A stretch of DNA of 64,000 nucleotides from Actinoplanes oblitus (GCF_030252345.1 NZ_CP126980.1:8379501-8443500), one strand, 5' to 3'. Counted from the stretch's first letter, positions 1 through 9,388 are shown. Made by a program: numbers and translations. Notes: generated by a model from the letters alone, not told the origin.

Positions 1-137
1 ATTCCGCGGACCCTTTCCGGGGTACGCCCTGAGCCGTCCCGGCCGGCGCAAGCGCCGCTCCGGGCCGGCTGAGAGCGGCGAAGCGAAGAGCCGGCTCGCG
101 GGAAGCGAAGGGCGACCGCTCGATTCGTGGAAAAGCC
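1..137. other. Left-edge non-coding stretch
   Basis: No convincing gene. The stretch is rich in short GC hairpins and near-repeats of GCGAAGCGAAG. It lies downstream of the minus-strand gene that ends at 177, so it is probably the 3' flank of that gene and of whatever lies off the left edge. Confidence 0.5.
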
Positions 138-168
138 GAGGGCCGGCACCCACCGGGTGCCGGCCCTC
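138..168 (-). terminator. Rho-independent-like terminator after the Pro/Gln-tailed protein gene
   Basis: A perfect 14-bp inverted repeat (GAGGGCCGGCACCC, 3-nt loop, GGGTGCCGGCCCTC) starts 9 nt past the stop codon at 177. On the minus strand the stem is followed by GGCTTTTCC, a short T run. Confidence 0.75.
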
Positions 169-176
169 CGACGTGC

Positions 177-2036
177 TCAGCGGCGGTCGAAGCCGCCCTC
201 GTCCCGTCCCTGCGGCGGGCGGCCACCGCCGCCGTAGACCCCGGGGCCGGACGGCCGCGGCTGCCCACCGGCCTGCGGCGGCCGCGGCGGGCGCTGCTGG
301 CCCTGCCCCTGGGGCCGCTGACCCTGCCCCTGCGGTCGGCCCTGTCCCTGCGGCCGTTGCTGACCCTGTCCCTGCGGCCGGGGCTGGCCCTGTCCCTGTG
401 GCCGCGGCTGGCCGCCGCCCTGCGGTCGCGGCTGGCCCTGCCCCTGCGGACGCGGCTGGCCGCCGCCCTGCGGACGCTGCTGCCCACCACCCTGCGGACG
501 CTGCTGGCCACCCTGCGGCGGGCGGGGCTGGCCACCACCCGGCTGGCCGCCGTACACACCGCCGCCGGCACCGGCACCGCGGCCGGGCTGCTGCGGACCA
601 CGCGGCGGCTGCTGCGCGCCGCCCCGGCCGGGCTGCTGCCCGCGCTGCGGCTGCTGCGGCGGGCGCTGCTGCGACCCACCGGCCGGCGGACGCTGCTGGG
701 GACCGCGCTGACCCTGCGGCGGCGGGGCGGCGGGGCGCGCGTACTGCGGGGTGGCGGCCGGTGGGCCGGACTTGGCGCCGTACACCGGGCCGTTGCCGCC
801 GCCACCGTTGTAATCGGAGCCGGACCGCTGCGGGAGGCCCCCGCTGCCCACGCCGATCAGCTCGGTCGCCGGGTCACCGGCGGCGATCCCGCCGCTCGGC
901 GCGTCGTCGACGCTCGCCCCGCGCGGGTGCTGCTTGCGGAACCGGACGATGCCGAACACGCCGACCCCGACCAGGAGCAGACCGAGGATGCCGACCCCGG
1001 CGACGGCGTTGGTGATGTCGCTCACCTCGAGGTCCGAGTACCACGATTTCGCAGCGGCGCCGCCGGACTGTTTCTTGGAGACCACCGCGACGGTGGTGGC
1101 CGGCTCGTACGACCGGATGTAGTTGGCCGTCTCCTTGTCCCCGTTCATGTCGGAGACGGTGAGGAAGCTCTTGCCGTCCGCGCTGTACGCGATCGCCTCG
1201 CCGTACTGCTCGTTCGGCAGGCCGGTGGTGCGCGGCTTGCCCTTCAGGGCGCCGACGACGTCACCGTTCTTGACGTCCCACTCCATCGCGTCGGTGTAGG
1301 TGCGCAGCACCACCTTCGACCCGTCGGCGGAGACGGCGCCGCCGGTGACCACCCGGTTGAACGTCTTGGCGAACGCGTTGCTGGCGGTCTCGGTGGCCTG
1401 GATCGACACCTCACCGACCCGGGTCATCGGCACCGGCGTCTTGTTGTTCGCCTTCAGCGGGCCGGACGGCTTGTAGATGAACGCCGCGCCGGACACCTCC
1501 TTGGTGACGAGGTACGGCGTGCCGTCGGGGGCCATCAGCAGCGCCTCGGCGTCGTGCCTGTCGCCCTCCGGGTAGCTGAGCCGATAGATCACCGGCGCCT
1601 TCTTCCCGCTGGCCGGCATGCTCCACAGCGCGACGTGCGGGCGCGGCTCCTCACCCTTGAGGATGGCGTTGTCGCCGGTGTCGGCGATCCAGACGGAGCC
1701 GTCCTTCGGCGAGACGATCATGTCTTCGGTGTCGAGGGGATTGCTCGGGTACGAACGCGGCGTCCCCTTGATGTTGCACGACGAGTCCAGGAAGAAGACC
1801 CTCTTGTGGTCGTCGCTGGTCGAGCTGTCGTCGATGGCGATGAAGCCTCCGCTCTTCGTCGCCACCAGGCCGGAGACCTCGTCGAGCAGGGGGTCCTTGA
1901 CCTTGCAAACCTTCTTACCGGGCGTCGCCTTGGCACTGACCGTCGCCGTCGGGGTCGGGTCAGCGGCGGACGCGCCGGTGCCACCGATCGCCACCAGGCC
2001 CAGACCCAGCACGATCGAGAACACGAGACGCCGCAT
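177..2036 (-). CDS. Secreted, single-pass membrane protein with propeller-like ectodomain and long Pro/Gln/Gly/Arg tail
   Basis: I do not recognise a named family. From ATG 2036 the product is 619 aa: a signal peptide (MRRLVFSIVLGLGLVAIGG...ASA), an ectodomain of about 300 aa with repeated strand-turn motifs (SGGFIAIDDSS, DGSVWIADTGDN, DGTPYLVTKE, DGSKVVLRTY) like SMP-30/NHL-type propellers, one membrane helix at about 342-364, a basic stop-transfer RFRKQH, and a cytoplasmic tail of about 250 aa made of QPRPQGxGQ-type repeats. ATG 2036 is preferred over upstream ATG 2066 because it places the signal peptide at the N terminus and lies downstream of a candidate promoter. The role is unknown; an envelope sensor or scaffold is possible. 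Confidence 0.75.
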   Translation of the reverse strand: MRRLVFSIVLGLGLVAIGGTGASAADPTPTATVSAKATPGKKVCKVKDPLLDEVSGLVATKSGGFIAIDDSSTSDDHKRVFFLDSSCNIKGTPRSYPSNPLDTEDMIVSPKDGSVWIADTGDNAILKGEEPRPHVALWSMPASGKKAPVIYRLSYPEGDRHDAEALLMAPDGTPYLVTKEVSGAAFIYKPSGPLKANNKTPVPMTRVGEVSIQATETASNAFAKTFNRVVTGGAVSADGSKVVLRTYTDAMEWDVKNGDVVGALKGKPRTTGLPNEQYGEAIAYSADGKSFLTVSDMNGDKETANYIRSYEPATTVAVVSKKQSGGAAAKSWYSDLEVSDITNAVAGVGILGLLLVGVGVFGIVRFRKQHPRGASVDDAPSGGIAAGDPATELIGVGSGGLPQRSGSDYNGGGGNGPVYGAKSGPPAATPQYARPAAPPPQGQRGPQQRPPAGGSQQRPPQQPQRGQQPGRGGAQQPPRGPQQPGRGAGAGGGVYGGQPGGGQPRPPQGGQQRPQGGGQQRPQGGGQPRPQGQGQPRPQGGGQPRPQGQGQPRPQGQGQQRPQGQGRPQGQGQRPQGQGQQRPPRPPQAGGQPRPSGPGVYGGGGRPPQGRDEGGFDRR

Positions 2037-2067
2037 CCGCACAGTGTCGCATGCGGCGTCCCCCATC

Positions 2068-2096
2068 GGTGTAACGCGTGGATCAACCCTGGTCAA
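2068..2096 (-). promoter_or_regulatory. Candidate promoter of the Pro/Gln-tailed protein gene
   Basis: On the minus strand TTGACC (2091-2096) and TACACC (2068-2073) are separated by 17 nt. Transcription would begin near 2061, past the upstream ATG at 2066, which supports ATG 2036 as the start. Confidence 0.35.
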
Positions 2097-2139
2097 AGGT
2101 CACCAGGTGTCTGTTTTCACGGCTCGACACAGGTAACTC

Positions 2140-3555
2140 TCAGCAACGGAACTGTTCCAGGTCGGCCGCCAGCCGCTCGTCGACGAGAACGTGGAACTCG
2201 GTGCCGTCGTCGAGGTGCCGGGACTGGAGCACCTTCCCGGTCCGGTGCACCCGGGCGACGAGGTCGGCCCGGTCGTACGGCAGCAGGATGCGCAACTCCA
2301 CCGCCGGGCGGGGCAGCCGCGCCGCGATGGCCGCTTTCAGCTCCTGGACGCCCGAACCGGTGCGCGCCGAGACGAACACCGCGTCCGGCCAGGTCCGCTT
2401 GAGCCGCAGCACGGTCTCCTCGTCGGCCGCGTCCATCTTGTTGATCACCAGCAGCTCGGGGACCCGGTCGGCCTCGACCTCGCCGAGCACCTCGCGGACC
2501 GCGCTGACCTGACCCTCCGGGTCCGGGTGCGAGCCGTCGACGACGTGCACCAGCAGGTCGGCGTCGGCCACCTCCTCCAGCGTCGAGCGGAACGCCTCGA
2601 CGATCTGGTGCGGCAGGTGCCTGACGAACCCGACGGTGTCGGAGAGCGTGTAGACCCGGCCGTCCTCCGCCGAGGTGCGCCGGGTGGTCGGATCCAGGGT
2701 GGCGAACAGCGCGTTCTCCACCAGGACGCCGGCCTCGGTCAGACGGTTCAGCAGGCTGGACTTCCCGGCGTTGGTGTAACCGGCGATGGCCACCGCCGGC
2801 GTGCCGCTGGCCTGCCGGCGGGACCGCTTGGTGTCCCGGGCCGTCCGCATGGCCTTGATCTCGCGCCGCAGCTTGGCGATGCGGTGGTTGATCCGCCGGC
2901 GGTCGGTCTCCAGCTTGGTCTCACCGGGACCGCGCGTGCCCACGCCGCCGCCACCGGAACCGCCGCCACCGGCGCCACCGCCCTGCCGGGAGAGCGACTC
3001 ACCCCAGCCGCGCAGTCGCGGCAGCAGGTATTGCAGCTGGGCCAGCTCGACCTGGGCCTTGCCCTCTTTGCTCTTCGCGTGCTGGGCGAAGATGTCCAGG
3101 ATCAGGGCGGTCCGGTCGACCACCTTGACCTTGATCTGCTGCTCCAGGTTGCGCAGCTGGGACGGGGAGAGTTCGCCGTCGCAGATGACGGTGTCGGCGC
3201 CACTGGCGACGACCGCGTCCCGCAGCTCGTCGACCTTGCCCCGGCCGATGAACGTGGCCGCGTCGGGCTGGCGACGCCGCTGGATCAGGCCCTCGAGGAC
3301 CTGGGAGCCGGCGGTCTCGGCGAGTTGGGCGAGCTCGGTCAGCGAGTTGTCCGCGTCCTCCACGCTGCCCTCGGTCCAGACGCCGACCAGGACGACTCGT
3401 TCGAGTCGCAACTGGCGGTACTCGACCTCGGTGATGTCGGTCAGCTCGGTGGAGAGTCCGGCCACCCGCCTGAGCGAGTGCCGCTCCTCCAGCTCGAGGT
3501 CGCCGGTCGTCAGGTCCGGCTCGTCAAGGACGGGTGTCTGGTACGTGTTTCGCAA
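2140..3555 (-). CDS. hflX: GTPase HflX
   Basis: 471 aa, normal for HflX, a ribosome-associated GTPase that splits stalled or stressed ribosomes. The N-terminal domain (TFIGRGKVDEL, about 100-112) is followed by a Gly-rich loop and the family signature GTRGPGETKLETDRR. The G domain has G1 GYTNAGKSS, G3 DTVGF, G4 NKMD and G5 SAR. The start codon is TTG: a strong GGAGG lies 6-7 nt upstream and no ATG or GTG fits. In Mycobacterium hflX also sits next to dapF and miaA; here a malic enzyme and a GDPD gene intervene. Confidence 0.97.
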   Translation of the reverse strand: MRNTYQTPVLDEPDLTTGDLELEERHSLRRVAGLSTELTDITEVEYRQLRLERVVLVGVWTEGSVEDADNSLTELAQLAETAGSQVLEGLIQRRRQPDAATFIGRGKVDELRDAVVASGADTVICDGELSPSQLRNLEQQIKVKVVDRTALILDIFAQHAKSKEGKAQVELAQLQYLLPRLRGWGESLSRQGGGAGGGGSGGGGVGTRGPGETKLETDRRRINHRIAKLRREIKAMRTARDTKRSRRQASGTPAVAIAGYTNAGKSSLLNRLTEAGVLVENALFATLDPTTRRTSAEDGRVYTLSDTVGFVRHLPHQIVEAFRSTLEEVADADLLVHVVDGSHPDPEGQVSAVREVLGEVEADRVPELLVINKMDAADEETVLRLKRTWPDAVFVSARTGSGVQELKAAIAARLPRPAVELRILLPYDRADLVARVHRTGKVLQSRHLDDGTEFHVLVDERLAADLEQFRC

Positions 3556-3752
3556 AAGTGACCTCCTCGACCCGATCGTGGCACGTCACGGTTGCGAGCG
3601 CATCCACATAACCGGGTCCGACTCACCAGTAACCACCGCACAGGTATCGAACATTCCGGTCGAGCGACAATTCGAGGGTCTGCCCGGCGGGTCACGTGGA
3701 AGCGAGGCGAGGGCAGACCCTCAACTCACCCACCAACGTCGGAGGGACCACC
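3556..3752. promoter_or_regulatory. Divergent promoter region hflX / malic enzyme
   Basis: 197 nt between the TTG start of hflX (SD GGAGG just upstream on the minus strand) and the GTG start of the malic enzyme. The middle part is visibly less GC-rich than the flanks, as expected for promoters. I cannot assign -35/-10 boxes with confidence. Confidence 0.5.
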
Positions 3753-5213
3753 GTGGTGACCACCCGCCTGCCGAGCGCAGGATTCTCGATCACGATCCGC
3801 ATCGCCGTTACCGCGGACGCCTCGTCCATCGGCCGGCTCACCACCTGCGTGGGCGAGGCCGGGGCCATCGTGACGGCACTGGACGTGGTGGACTCCGACC
3901 CCACCCGGGTGCTCGTCGACCTGACCTGCGACACCGCCGACTCCGCACACGCCGACCAGGTCGTCAAGCAGCTCGAGGAGCAGGACGGGGTGGACGTCCG
4001 GAAGGTCTCCGACCGGACCTTCCTGCTGCACCTGGGCGGCAAGATCGAGGTCAACTCGAAGGTCGCGCTGCGTAACCGGGACGAGCTTTCCCGGGCGTAC
4101 ACCCCGGGCGTGGCGCGCGTCTGCATGGCGATCGCGGAGAACCCGGCCGACGCCCGCCGGCTGACCATCAAGCGCAACACGGTGGCCGTGGTCAGCGACG
4201 GCTCCGCGGTGCTCGGCCTGGGCAACATCGGCCCGGCCGCGGCGATGCCGGTGATGGAGGGCAAGGCCGCGCTCTTCAAGCGGTTCGGCGGGGTGGACGC
4301 CTGGCCCGTGGTGCTGGACACCCAGGACACCGACGAGATCGTCAAGATCGTCAAGGCGATCGCCCCGGCCTACGGCGGCATCAACCTGGAGGACATCGCC
4401 GCGCCGCGGTGCTTCGAGATCGAGGCGCGGCTGCGCGAGCAGCTGGACATCCCGGTCTTCCACGACGACCAGCACGGCACCGCGATCTGCGTGCTGGCCG
4501 CGCTCACCAACGCGCTGCGCGTGGTCGGCAAGCGCATGGAGGACGTCACGGTGGTGGTCTCCGGCGCGGGTGCGGCCGGCACCGCGATCATGAAGCTGCT
4601 GATGCGGCAGGGCGTCGGCGACATCATCGCCTACGACCGGAACGGCGCCCTGCACCGCGGCATGCCCGGCCTCAACGAGTCGATGCAGTGGCTCGCCGAC
4701 CACACCAACAAGGCGAACTACTCGGGCGACCTGCCCGGCGCGATCGTCGGCGCCGACGTCTTCATCGGCGTCTCCGCGCCCAACCTGCTGACCGGCGACG
4801 ACATCGCCAAGATGGCGGACAAGTCGATCGTCTTCGCGATGGCCAACCCGGATCCGGAGGTGGACCCGCGGGAGGCCCGCAAGCACGCCGCGGTCGTCGC
4901 CACCGGCCGCTCCGACCAGCCCAACCAGATCAACAACGTGCTGGCCTTCCCCGGCGTCTTCCGCGGCATGCTGGACGTCAGCGCCGAGGAGTTCACCGAG
5001 GAGATGGCTCTGGCGGCCGCCCGCGCGATCGCCGACGTGGTGGGCGAGGACAAGCTCAACCCCACGGTGATCATCCCCAGCGTGTTCGATCCCCGGGTGA
5101 CCCCCGCTGTCGCTGCCGCGATCCGCGCGGTGGTCCGCGGCGTCCCGGCTCCGGCGAACCCGTCCGCCACGCCCGCGTCCGAACTCGACCAGGCGCCGGA
5201 GGGGATCTTCTAG
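3753..5213 (+). CDS. NAD-dependent malic enzyme with N-terminal ACT domain
   Basis: Oxidative decarboxylation of malate to pyruvate (anaplerosis, cytosol). The 486-aa product starts with an ACT-like domain of about 80 aa ([16 protein letters not shown]... to [11 protein letters not shown]), then the malic N domain ([34 protein letters not shown]) and the NAD-binding domain ([19 protein letters not shown]). GTG 3753 is chosen because GGAGG at 3741-3745 sits 7 nt before it; GTG 3756 is the alternative, and the longer open frame from 3696 has no SD. ACT fusion is the usual actinobacterial form and suggests amino-acid or other small-ligand control. Confidence 0.95.
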   Translation: MVTTRLPSAGFSITIRIAVTADASSIGRLTTCVGEAGAIVTALDVVDSDPTRVLVDLTCDTADSAHADQVVKQLEEQDGVDVRKVSDRTFLLHLGGKIEVNSKVALRNRDELSRAYTPGVARVCMAIAENPADARRLTIKRNTVAVVSDGSAVLGLGNIGPAAAMPVMEGKAALFKRFGGVDAWPVVLDTQDTDEIVKIVKAIAPAYGGINLEDIAAPRCFEIEARLREQLDIPVFHDDQHGTAICVLAALTNALRVVGKRMEDVTVVVSGAGAAGTAIMKLLMRQGVGDIIAYDRNGALHRGMPGLNESMQWLADHTNKANYSGDLPGAIVGADVFIGVSAPNLLTGDDIAKMADKSIVFAMANPDPEVDPREARKHAAVVATGRSDQPNQINNVLAFPGVFRGMLDVSAEEFTEEMALAAARAIADVVGEDKLNPTVIIPSVFDPRVTPAVAAAIRAVVRGVPAPANPSATPASELDQAPEGIF

Positions 5214-5241
5214 GGCCGACAACGATCACAACCGTCATCGA

Positions 5242-5355
5242 CGCGGGTCCGCGCGGGTGCGGATCGCATGCTCCCGCGCGGGCCGGGCACGGAGATCTGG
5301 CCGCTGGCGCGTCCAGAACGATCTCCGTGCCCTTCACTGCCCGTGGCTGGTCACC
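5242..5355 (+). repeat. Dispersed structured 3' element, copy 1
   Basis: Copy 1 of four. Stem GGGCACGGAGATC (5285-5297) pairs perfectly with GATCTCCGTGCCC (5320-5332) around a 22-nt loop that contains TGGCCGCTGGCGCGTCCA. Conserved flanks are GCGGATCGCATGCTCCCGCG upstream and GCCCGTGGCTGGTCACC downstream. It begins about 28 nt after the malic enzyme stop, in the same orientation as that gene, and ends just before the stop of the convergent GDPD gene. It could act as a terminator or 3'UTR structure. Confidence 0.85.
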
Positions 5356-5357
5356 GT

Positions 5358-6089
5358 CTACATCGCGAGATCAAAGGCCCAACCGGCCAGCTCGCCGACG
5401 TAATCGGTGATCAGGCCGGCCACACCGGCGTCGACCAACGGGCGCCACCGGGTCAGATCGTTGGCGGTCCAGGGCATGACGCCGACACCCACCTCGGTGA
5501 GGGCTGCCATCGTGTCCGGTCCGGTGAGGACGTCGGCGACCGACGGGTTGCAGTAGGTGACGCCGAGCTCGCGGCAGAGCTCGACGGTTTCGGCGTCGAA
5601 GCGGAACAGGAGCAGGCCGCGACGGACCTCGGGGGCGAGCTGGCGGGCCTTGCGGACCACGTCGGCCTCGAAGCTCTGCACGACGGTCCGGTCCAGCAGG
5701 TCGTACTCGGCGAGGGCGGCGATCACCGCTTTCACCTCGTCGAGCGTGGCCGGGGGCTTGATCTCCAGGAGGATCTCGGCACTGGTCGGCTGGAGCAGCG
5801 CCAGCGCCTCGGCGAGGGTGGGCACCCGCAGGCCGGCGTGCCCGGGCCCGAACCAGGAGCCGGCGTCCAGCGTGGCGATCTCGTCGGCGCGCAGGTCCCA
5901 GACCCGGCCGGAGCCGGAGGTGGTGCGGTCCACGGTCCGGTCGTGGATCACCACCGGGACGCCGTCGGCGGTGCACCGCACATCGAACTCGACGAAGGTG
6001 GCACCGGCCCGCGCCGCGGCGGCCAGGGCGGGCAGGGTGTTCTCCGGAGCCACCGCGGAGTATCCACGGTGGGCGACGCGGTGCAGCAT
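5358..6089 (-). CDS. Glycerophosphodiester phosphodiesterase family protein
   Basis: 243 aa from ATG 6089. Family members hydrolyse glycerophosphodiesters to glycerol-3-phosphate and an alcohol. Visible motifs of the TIM-barrel GDPD family are HRGYSAVAPENT at the N terminus, VEFDVRCTADGVPVVIHD with the metal-binding E-x-D and the HD, then LLEIKPP and a C-terminal GVGVMPWTANDL. There is no signal peptide, so it is probably cytosolic. Its ATG overlaps the dapF stop by one base (TGATG), so it is translationally coupled to dapF. A longer upstream open frame exists only as the shadow of dapF. Confidence 0.93.
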   Translation of the reverse strand: MLHRVAHRGYSAVAPENTLPALAAAARAGATFVEFDVRCTADGVPVVIHDRTVDRTTSGSGRVWDLRADEIATLDAGSWFGPGHAGLRVPTLAEALALLQPTSAEILLEIKPPATLDEVKAVIAALAEYDLLDRTVVQSFEADVVRKARQLAPEVRRGLLLFRFDAETVELCRELGVTYCNPSVADVLTGPDTMAALTEVGVGVMPWTANDLTRWRPLVDAGVAGLITDYVGELAGWAFDLAM

Positions 6090-7033
6090 CAGCCGGCCAC
6101 CGCCCGGCCCGCGCCAGCAGTGCCCGGCGCGGTGCCCACTGCTGCGCCCGGCGCGGTGCCCAGTGCGGTGCCCGGAGCTGCCGGGGACGCGGCGCACACC
6201 GCCGGATCCACCTCGCCCGAGGCGACCAGCACGGCGGGACCGGCCAGCCACCAGGCGCCCCGCTCGTCGCAGGTGATCACGAGCCGGCCGCCCAGCACGT
6301 CGACAGCGACCGAGCCGCGCTCCAGGCCCGCCTCGCGCAGCGCGACCGCGCCGACCGCGAGCGCGCCGGTGCCGCAGGACATGGTCTCGCCGGAGCCCCG
6401 CTCGTGCACCCGCATCCGCACGTGCCGGTCCGCCCCGGCCACCGCCTCGGCGGCCTCGACGAACTCCACGTTCACCCCGGCGGCGAACAGCGACCCGTCG
6501 ACCATCGGGGCGACGGTCAGGTCCAGGCCGCCCAGCTCGACCCCGTCGTGCAGGCCGCAAACCAGGTGCGGGTTCCCGCAGTCGACGGCGATGCCGGGGA
6601 CGGTCAGGGCACCCACGGTCGCGGTGCTCGCCGCGTAGACCCGGGGCGTGCTCATGCGTACCGAAATCGTGTCGGTCCCGACCACGGCGACCATGACGCC
6701 GGCCCGGGTCGCCACCGGCAGGCCCGCCGGGTCGGCCGTGGCCAGGCCCCGCTCGACCAGGTAGCGGGCGAAGACGCGGACGCCGTTGCCGCACATCTCG
6801 GCGATGGAGCCGTCGCTGTTCCAGTAGTCCATGAACCACTCGGCCTCGGTGGCGTGCCCGGCCGCCGCGGGGTGTTTCGCCGCGCGCACCACCCGCAGCA
6901 CGCCGTCACCGCCGATCCCGCGCCGCCGGTCGCAGAGGGCGGCGACCAGCGCCGGCGTCAGCTCCAGCTCGCCGTCGAAGTCGGGGAGGATGACGAAGTC
7001 GTTAGCAGTGCCGTGACCCTTGGTGAAAAACAC
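6089..7033 (-). CDS. dapF: Diaminopimelate epimerase
   Basis: Converts LL-DAP to meso-DAP for lysine and peptidoglycan. The start of the family (FFTKGHGTANDFV) and both catalytic-cysteine motifs are present: EMCGNGVR (Cys about 81) and SCGTGA (Cys about 220). I place the start at GTG 7033, which gives the usual family N terminus and 314 aa; TTG 7051 is possible but would overlap miaA. The C terminus carries an unusual Ala/Pro/Gly/Thr tail (GTALGTAPGAAVGTAPGTAG) of about 30 residues beyond the fold. It is cotranscribed with miaA upstream (gap 7 nt) and GDPD downstream. Confidence 0.95.
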   Translation of the reverse strand: MFFTKGHGTANDFVILPDFDGELELTPALVAALCDRRRGIGGDGVLRVVRAAKHPAAAGHATEAEWFMDYWNSDGSIAEMCGNGVRVFARYLVERGLATADPAGLPVATRAGVMVAVVGTDTISVRMSTPRVYAASTATVGALTVPGIAVDCGNPHLVCGLHDGVELGGLDLTVAPMVDGSLFAAGVNVEFVEAAEAVAGADRHVRMRVHERGSGETMSCGTGALAVGAVALREAGLERGSVAVDVLGGRLVITCDERGAWWLAGPAVLVASGEVDPAVCAASPAAPGTALGTAPGAAVGTAPGTAGAGRAVAG

Positions 7034-7040
7034 GCCGCCA

Positions 7041-7952
7041 TCATCCCGCAACCGCCAGCGCGTCGGCTACCAGCGTCGGGGCGGCGCCGTCCAGCCAGGT
7101 GACCGCCGGGTCGCGGCGGAACCAGGAGCGCTGCCGCCGGACGAACCGGCGGGTGCCACGCACCGTCTCCTCCTTCGCCTCCGACTCGGTCATCGTGCCG
7201 TCCAGCTGGGCGATGGCCTGCTGGTAGCCGAGCGCCCGGGAAGCCGTCCGGCCGTCCCGGATCCCGGCCGCGTCCAGCGCGCGCACCTCGTCGAGCAGCC
7301 CGGCCGCCCACATCAGGTCGACCCGCAGCGCGATCCGCTCGTCCAGCTCGGCGACGTCCCGATCCACGCCGATCTGCACCGACGGGTAATGCGGTCGCGG
7401 ATCCGGCAGGGCGGCGGTGAACGGCCGGCCGGTCAGCTCGATCACCTCCAGGGCCCGGACGATCCGCCGGCCGTTGGACGGCAGGATCTTGCCGGCGGCG
7501 ACCGGGTCACGCTCGCTCAGCCGGGCGAAGAGCGGCGCCGGGCCGGTCTCGGCCAGCTCGGCCTCCAGGCGGGCCCGGATCGCCGGATCGGTGCCGGGGA
7601 ACTCGAACTCCTCCAGCACCGCCCGCACGTAGAGCCCGGAGCCGCCGACCAGCAGCGGCACCCGCCCCCGGGCCAGGATGTCGTCGATCGCCGCGCGGGC
7701 CAGCGCCTGATATTCGGCGACGGCGGCGGTGACCGAGACGTCCCAGATGTCGAGCAGATGGTGCGGCACGCCCTCGCGCTCCGGCACGCTCAGCTTGGCG
7801 GTCCCGATGTCCATCCCGCGGTACAACTGCATCGAGTCGGCATTGACCACTTCACCCCCCAAGGCGTGGGCGAGTGCGATGCTCAACGCGGACTTGCCCG
7901 CCGCCGTCGGCCCGACAACGGTGACCACGCGGGGACTGGGACTCGACGGCAC
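7041..7952 (-). CDS. miaA: tRNA dimethylallyltransferase MiaA
   Basis: Adds a dimethylallyl group to A37 of tRNAs reading UNN codons; MiaB, encoded at 13130-14629, then methylthiolates it. The P-loop GPTAAGKS, the substrate motif NADSMQLYRGMDIGTAK, LLVGGSGLYVRA and the C-terminal RRFVRRQRSWFRRD are all present. Size is about 303 aa, as usual. The start is uncertain: GTG 7952 gives a short lead (MPSSPSPRVVTVVG), while TTG 7970 would add six residues, and neither has a clear SD. Confidence 0.95.
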   Translation of the reverse strand: MPSSPSPRVVTVVGPTAAGKSALSIALAHALGGEVVNADSMQLYRGMDIGTAKLSVPEREGVPHHLLDIWDVSVTAAVAEYQALARAAIDDILARGRVPLLVGGSGLYVRAVLEEFEFPGTDPAIRARLEAELAETGPAPLFARLSERDPVAAGKILPSNGRRIVRALEVIELTGRPFTAALPDPRPHYPSVQIGVDRDVAELDERIALRVDLMWAAGLLDEVRALDAAGIRDGRTASRALGYQQAIAQLDGTMTESEAKEETVRGTRRFVRRQRSWFRRDPAVTWLDGAAPTLVADALAVAG

Positions 7953-8131
7953 AAAGCAACCGTAGGACAAGGTTGTGTCACGGTCGTCGGCGGGAGCTTT
8001 CCCCTAACCGGGTTGGACCTGTGACAATGCGCGAGAAAGAATGCCCCTGAGAAGGGTGGCATTCCACTGCGCTGTGGCGGTGGCCGGGGACCGGGCTGGT
8101 CCTTCGGCGCCGGGAGAACGAGGATGAGCTC
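7953..8131. promoter_or_regulatory. Divergent region miaA / DUF349 gene
   Basis: 179 nt without a gene. On the plus strand TTGGAC near 8010 and AAAGAA 17 nt further on could be a weak promoter for the DUF349 gene. The SD GAGGA before 8132 is clear. Confidence 0.35.
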
Positions 8132-9340
8132 ATGAACGACTGGACGGCCTTCGGGCGCGTGGATGCCGACGGCACCGTGTACGTGAAGACCGCCGAGGGC
8201 GACCGGGTGGTCGGCTCGTGGCAGGCCGGGACCCCGGAGGAGGGCCTGGCCCACTTCGCCCGGCGATTCGAGGACCTGGTGACCGAGGTCGACCTCGTCG
8301 AGGCTCGCCTCAAGTCGGGCGCGGCCGACGCGTCGCACTCGCTCACCAGCGTCAAGCGGCTGCGCACGCAGCTGGACGAGGCGCACGTGGTGGGCGACAT
8401 CGACGGTCTCGCCGCCCGGCTCGAGAAACTGGCCGCCCTGGCCGAGGAGAAGGCCGGTGAGGCCCGCGCGGCCCGCGAGGTCGCCCGGACCGAGGCCCTC
8501 GCGCGCAAGACGGCGCTGGTCGAGGAGGCGGAGACGATCGCCGCCGAGGCCACCGGCTGGAAATCGGCGGGTGACCGGCTCAAGGAGATCCTCGACGAGT
8601 GGAAGACCATCCGCGGCGTCGACAAGAAGACCGACGGTGAGCTGTGGAAGCGGTTCGCCGCCGCCCGCGACGGCTTCACCCGCCGCCGGGGTGCGCACTT
8701 CGCCACCCTGGACGGGCAGCGCAAGCAGGCCCAGACGGCGAAGGAGGAGCTGGTCAAGGAGGCCGAGGCGCTCTCCTCCTCGGAGGAGTGGTCCAGCACC
8801 GCCAACCGGCTCAAGGAGCTGATGACCGAGTGGAAGGCGGCGCCGCGCGCCGCCAAGGAGGCCGAGCAGCGCCTCTGGGAACGCTTCCGGGCCGCTCAGG
8901 ACGCGTTCTTCACCCGGCGCAGCGCGGTCTTCTCCGCCCGCGACGCGGAATACCAGGGCAACCTGGAGCGCAAGCAGGCGATCCTGGCCGAGCTGGAGGC
9001 CATCGACGTCGACGCGGACGCCCGCGGCGCGCAGAACAAGCTCCGGGACGCCCAGGCCGCCTGGCACGACGCCGGCCGGGTCCCGCGCGAGGCTGCCGCC
9101 GGCCTGGACCGCCGCTGGCGGGCCGCCGAGGAGCGGATCCGGGTCGCCATGGACTCGGCGTGGCGCAAGACCAGCCCGCAGGACAACCCGCTGCTGCGCC
9201 AGATGCGCGACCAGGTCGCCGAGGCCGAGCAGCGGCTCGAGCGGGCCAAGGCCGCCGGCGACAACCGCCGGATCAAGGAGGCCGAGCAGGCGCTCGCCTC
9301 GAAGAAGCAGTTCCTGGCCCTGGCCGAGCAGGCCAGCTGA
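8132..9340 (+). CDS. DUF349 domain-containing coiled-coil protein
   Basis: 402 aa, cytosolic and strongly charged, rich in Ala/Glu/Lys/Arg helices. Three DUF349-like repeats can be seen (about 135-200, 205-275 and 285-350), each with a W-x5-G/A-W-K or LWxRFxAARDxFxxRR pattern (DEWKTIRG...ELWKRFAAARDGF; TEWKAAPRA...LWERFRAAQDAF; AAWHDAGRV...RWRAAEERI). The C-terminal 50 residues form a coiled coil. The SD GAGGA lies 7 nt before ATG 8132. The family is widespread in actinobacteria and I know of no biochemical role for it. It is monocistronic, closed by a strong hairpin. Confidence 0.9.
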   Translation: MNDWTAFGRVDADGTVYVKTAEGDRVVGSWQAGTPEEGLAHFARRFEDLVTEVDLVEARLKSGAADASHSLTSVKRLRTQLDEAHVVGDIDGLAARLEKLAALAEEKAGEARAAREVARTEALARKTALVEEAETIAAEATGWKSAGDRLKEILDEWKTIRGVDKKTDGELWKRFAAARDGFTRRRGAHFATLDGQRKQAQTAKEELVKEAEALSSSEEWSSTANRLKELMTEWKAAPRAAKEAEQRLWERFRAAQDAFFTRRSAVFSARDAEYQGNLERKQAILAELEAIDVDADARGAQNKLRDAQAAWHDAGRVPREAAAGLDRRWRAAEERIRVAMDSAWRKTSPQDNPLLRQMRDQVAEAEQRLERAKAAGDNRRIKEAEQALASKKQFLALAEQAS

Positions 9341-9355
9341 GCGACGCTCCACAAC

Positions 9356-9388
9356 GGAGGCGGTGGTCCCTGGTGGACCACCGCCTCC
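9356..9388 (+). terminator. Hairpin terminator after the DUF349 gene
   Basis: A perfect 14-bp stem (GGAGGCGGTGGTCC / GGACCACCGCCTCC) with a 5-nt loop begins 16 nt after the stop codon at 9340. It has no T tract, which is common in high-GC actinobacteria. Confidence 0.75.

Noticed and set aside
6090..6839. 493-codon frame joining the GDPD gene to sequence inside dapF
   Set aside because: The upstream half is an Arg/Gly-rich shadow of dapF; the GDPD motif HRG begins just after ATG 6089.
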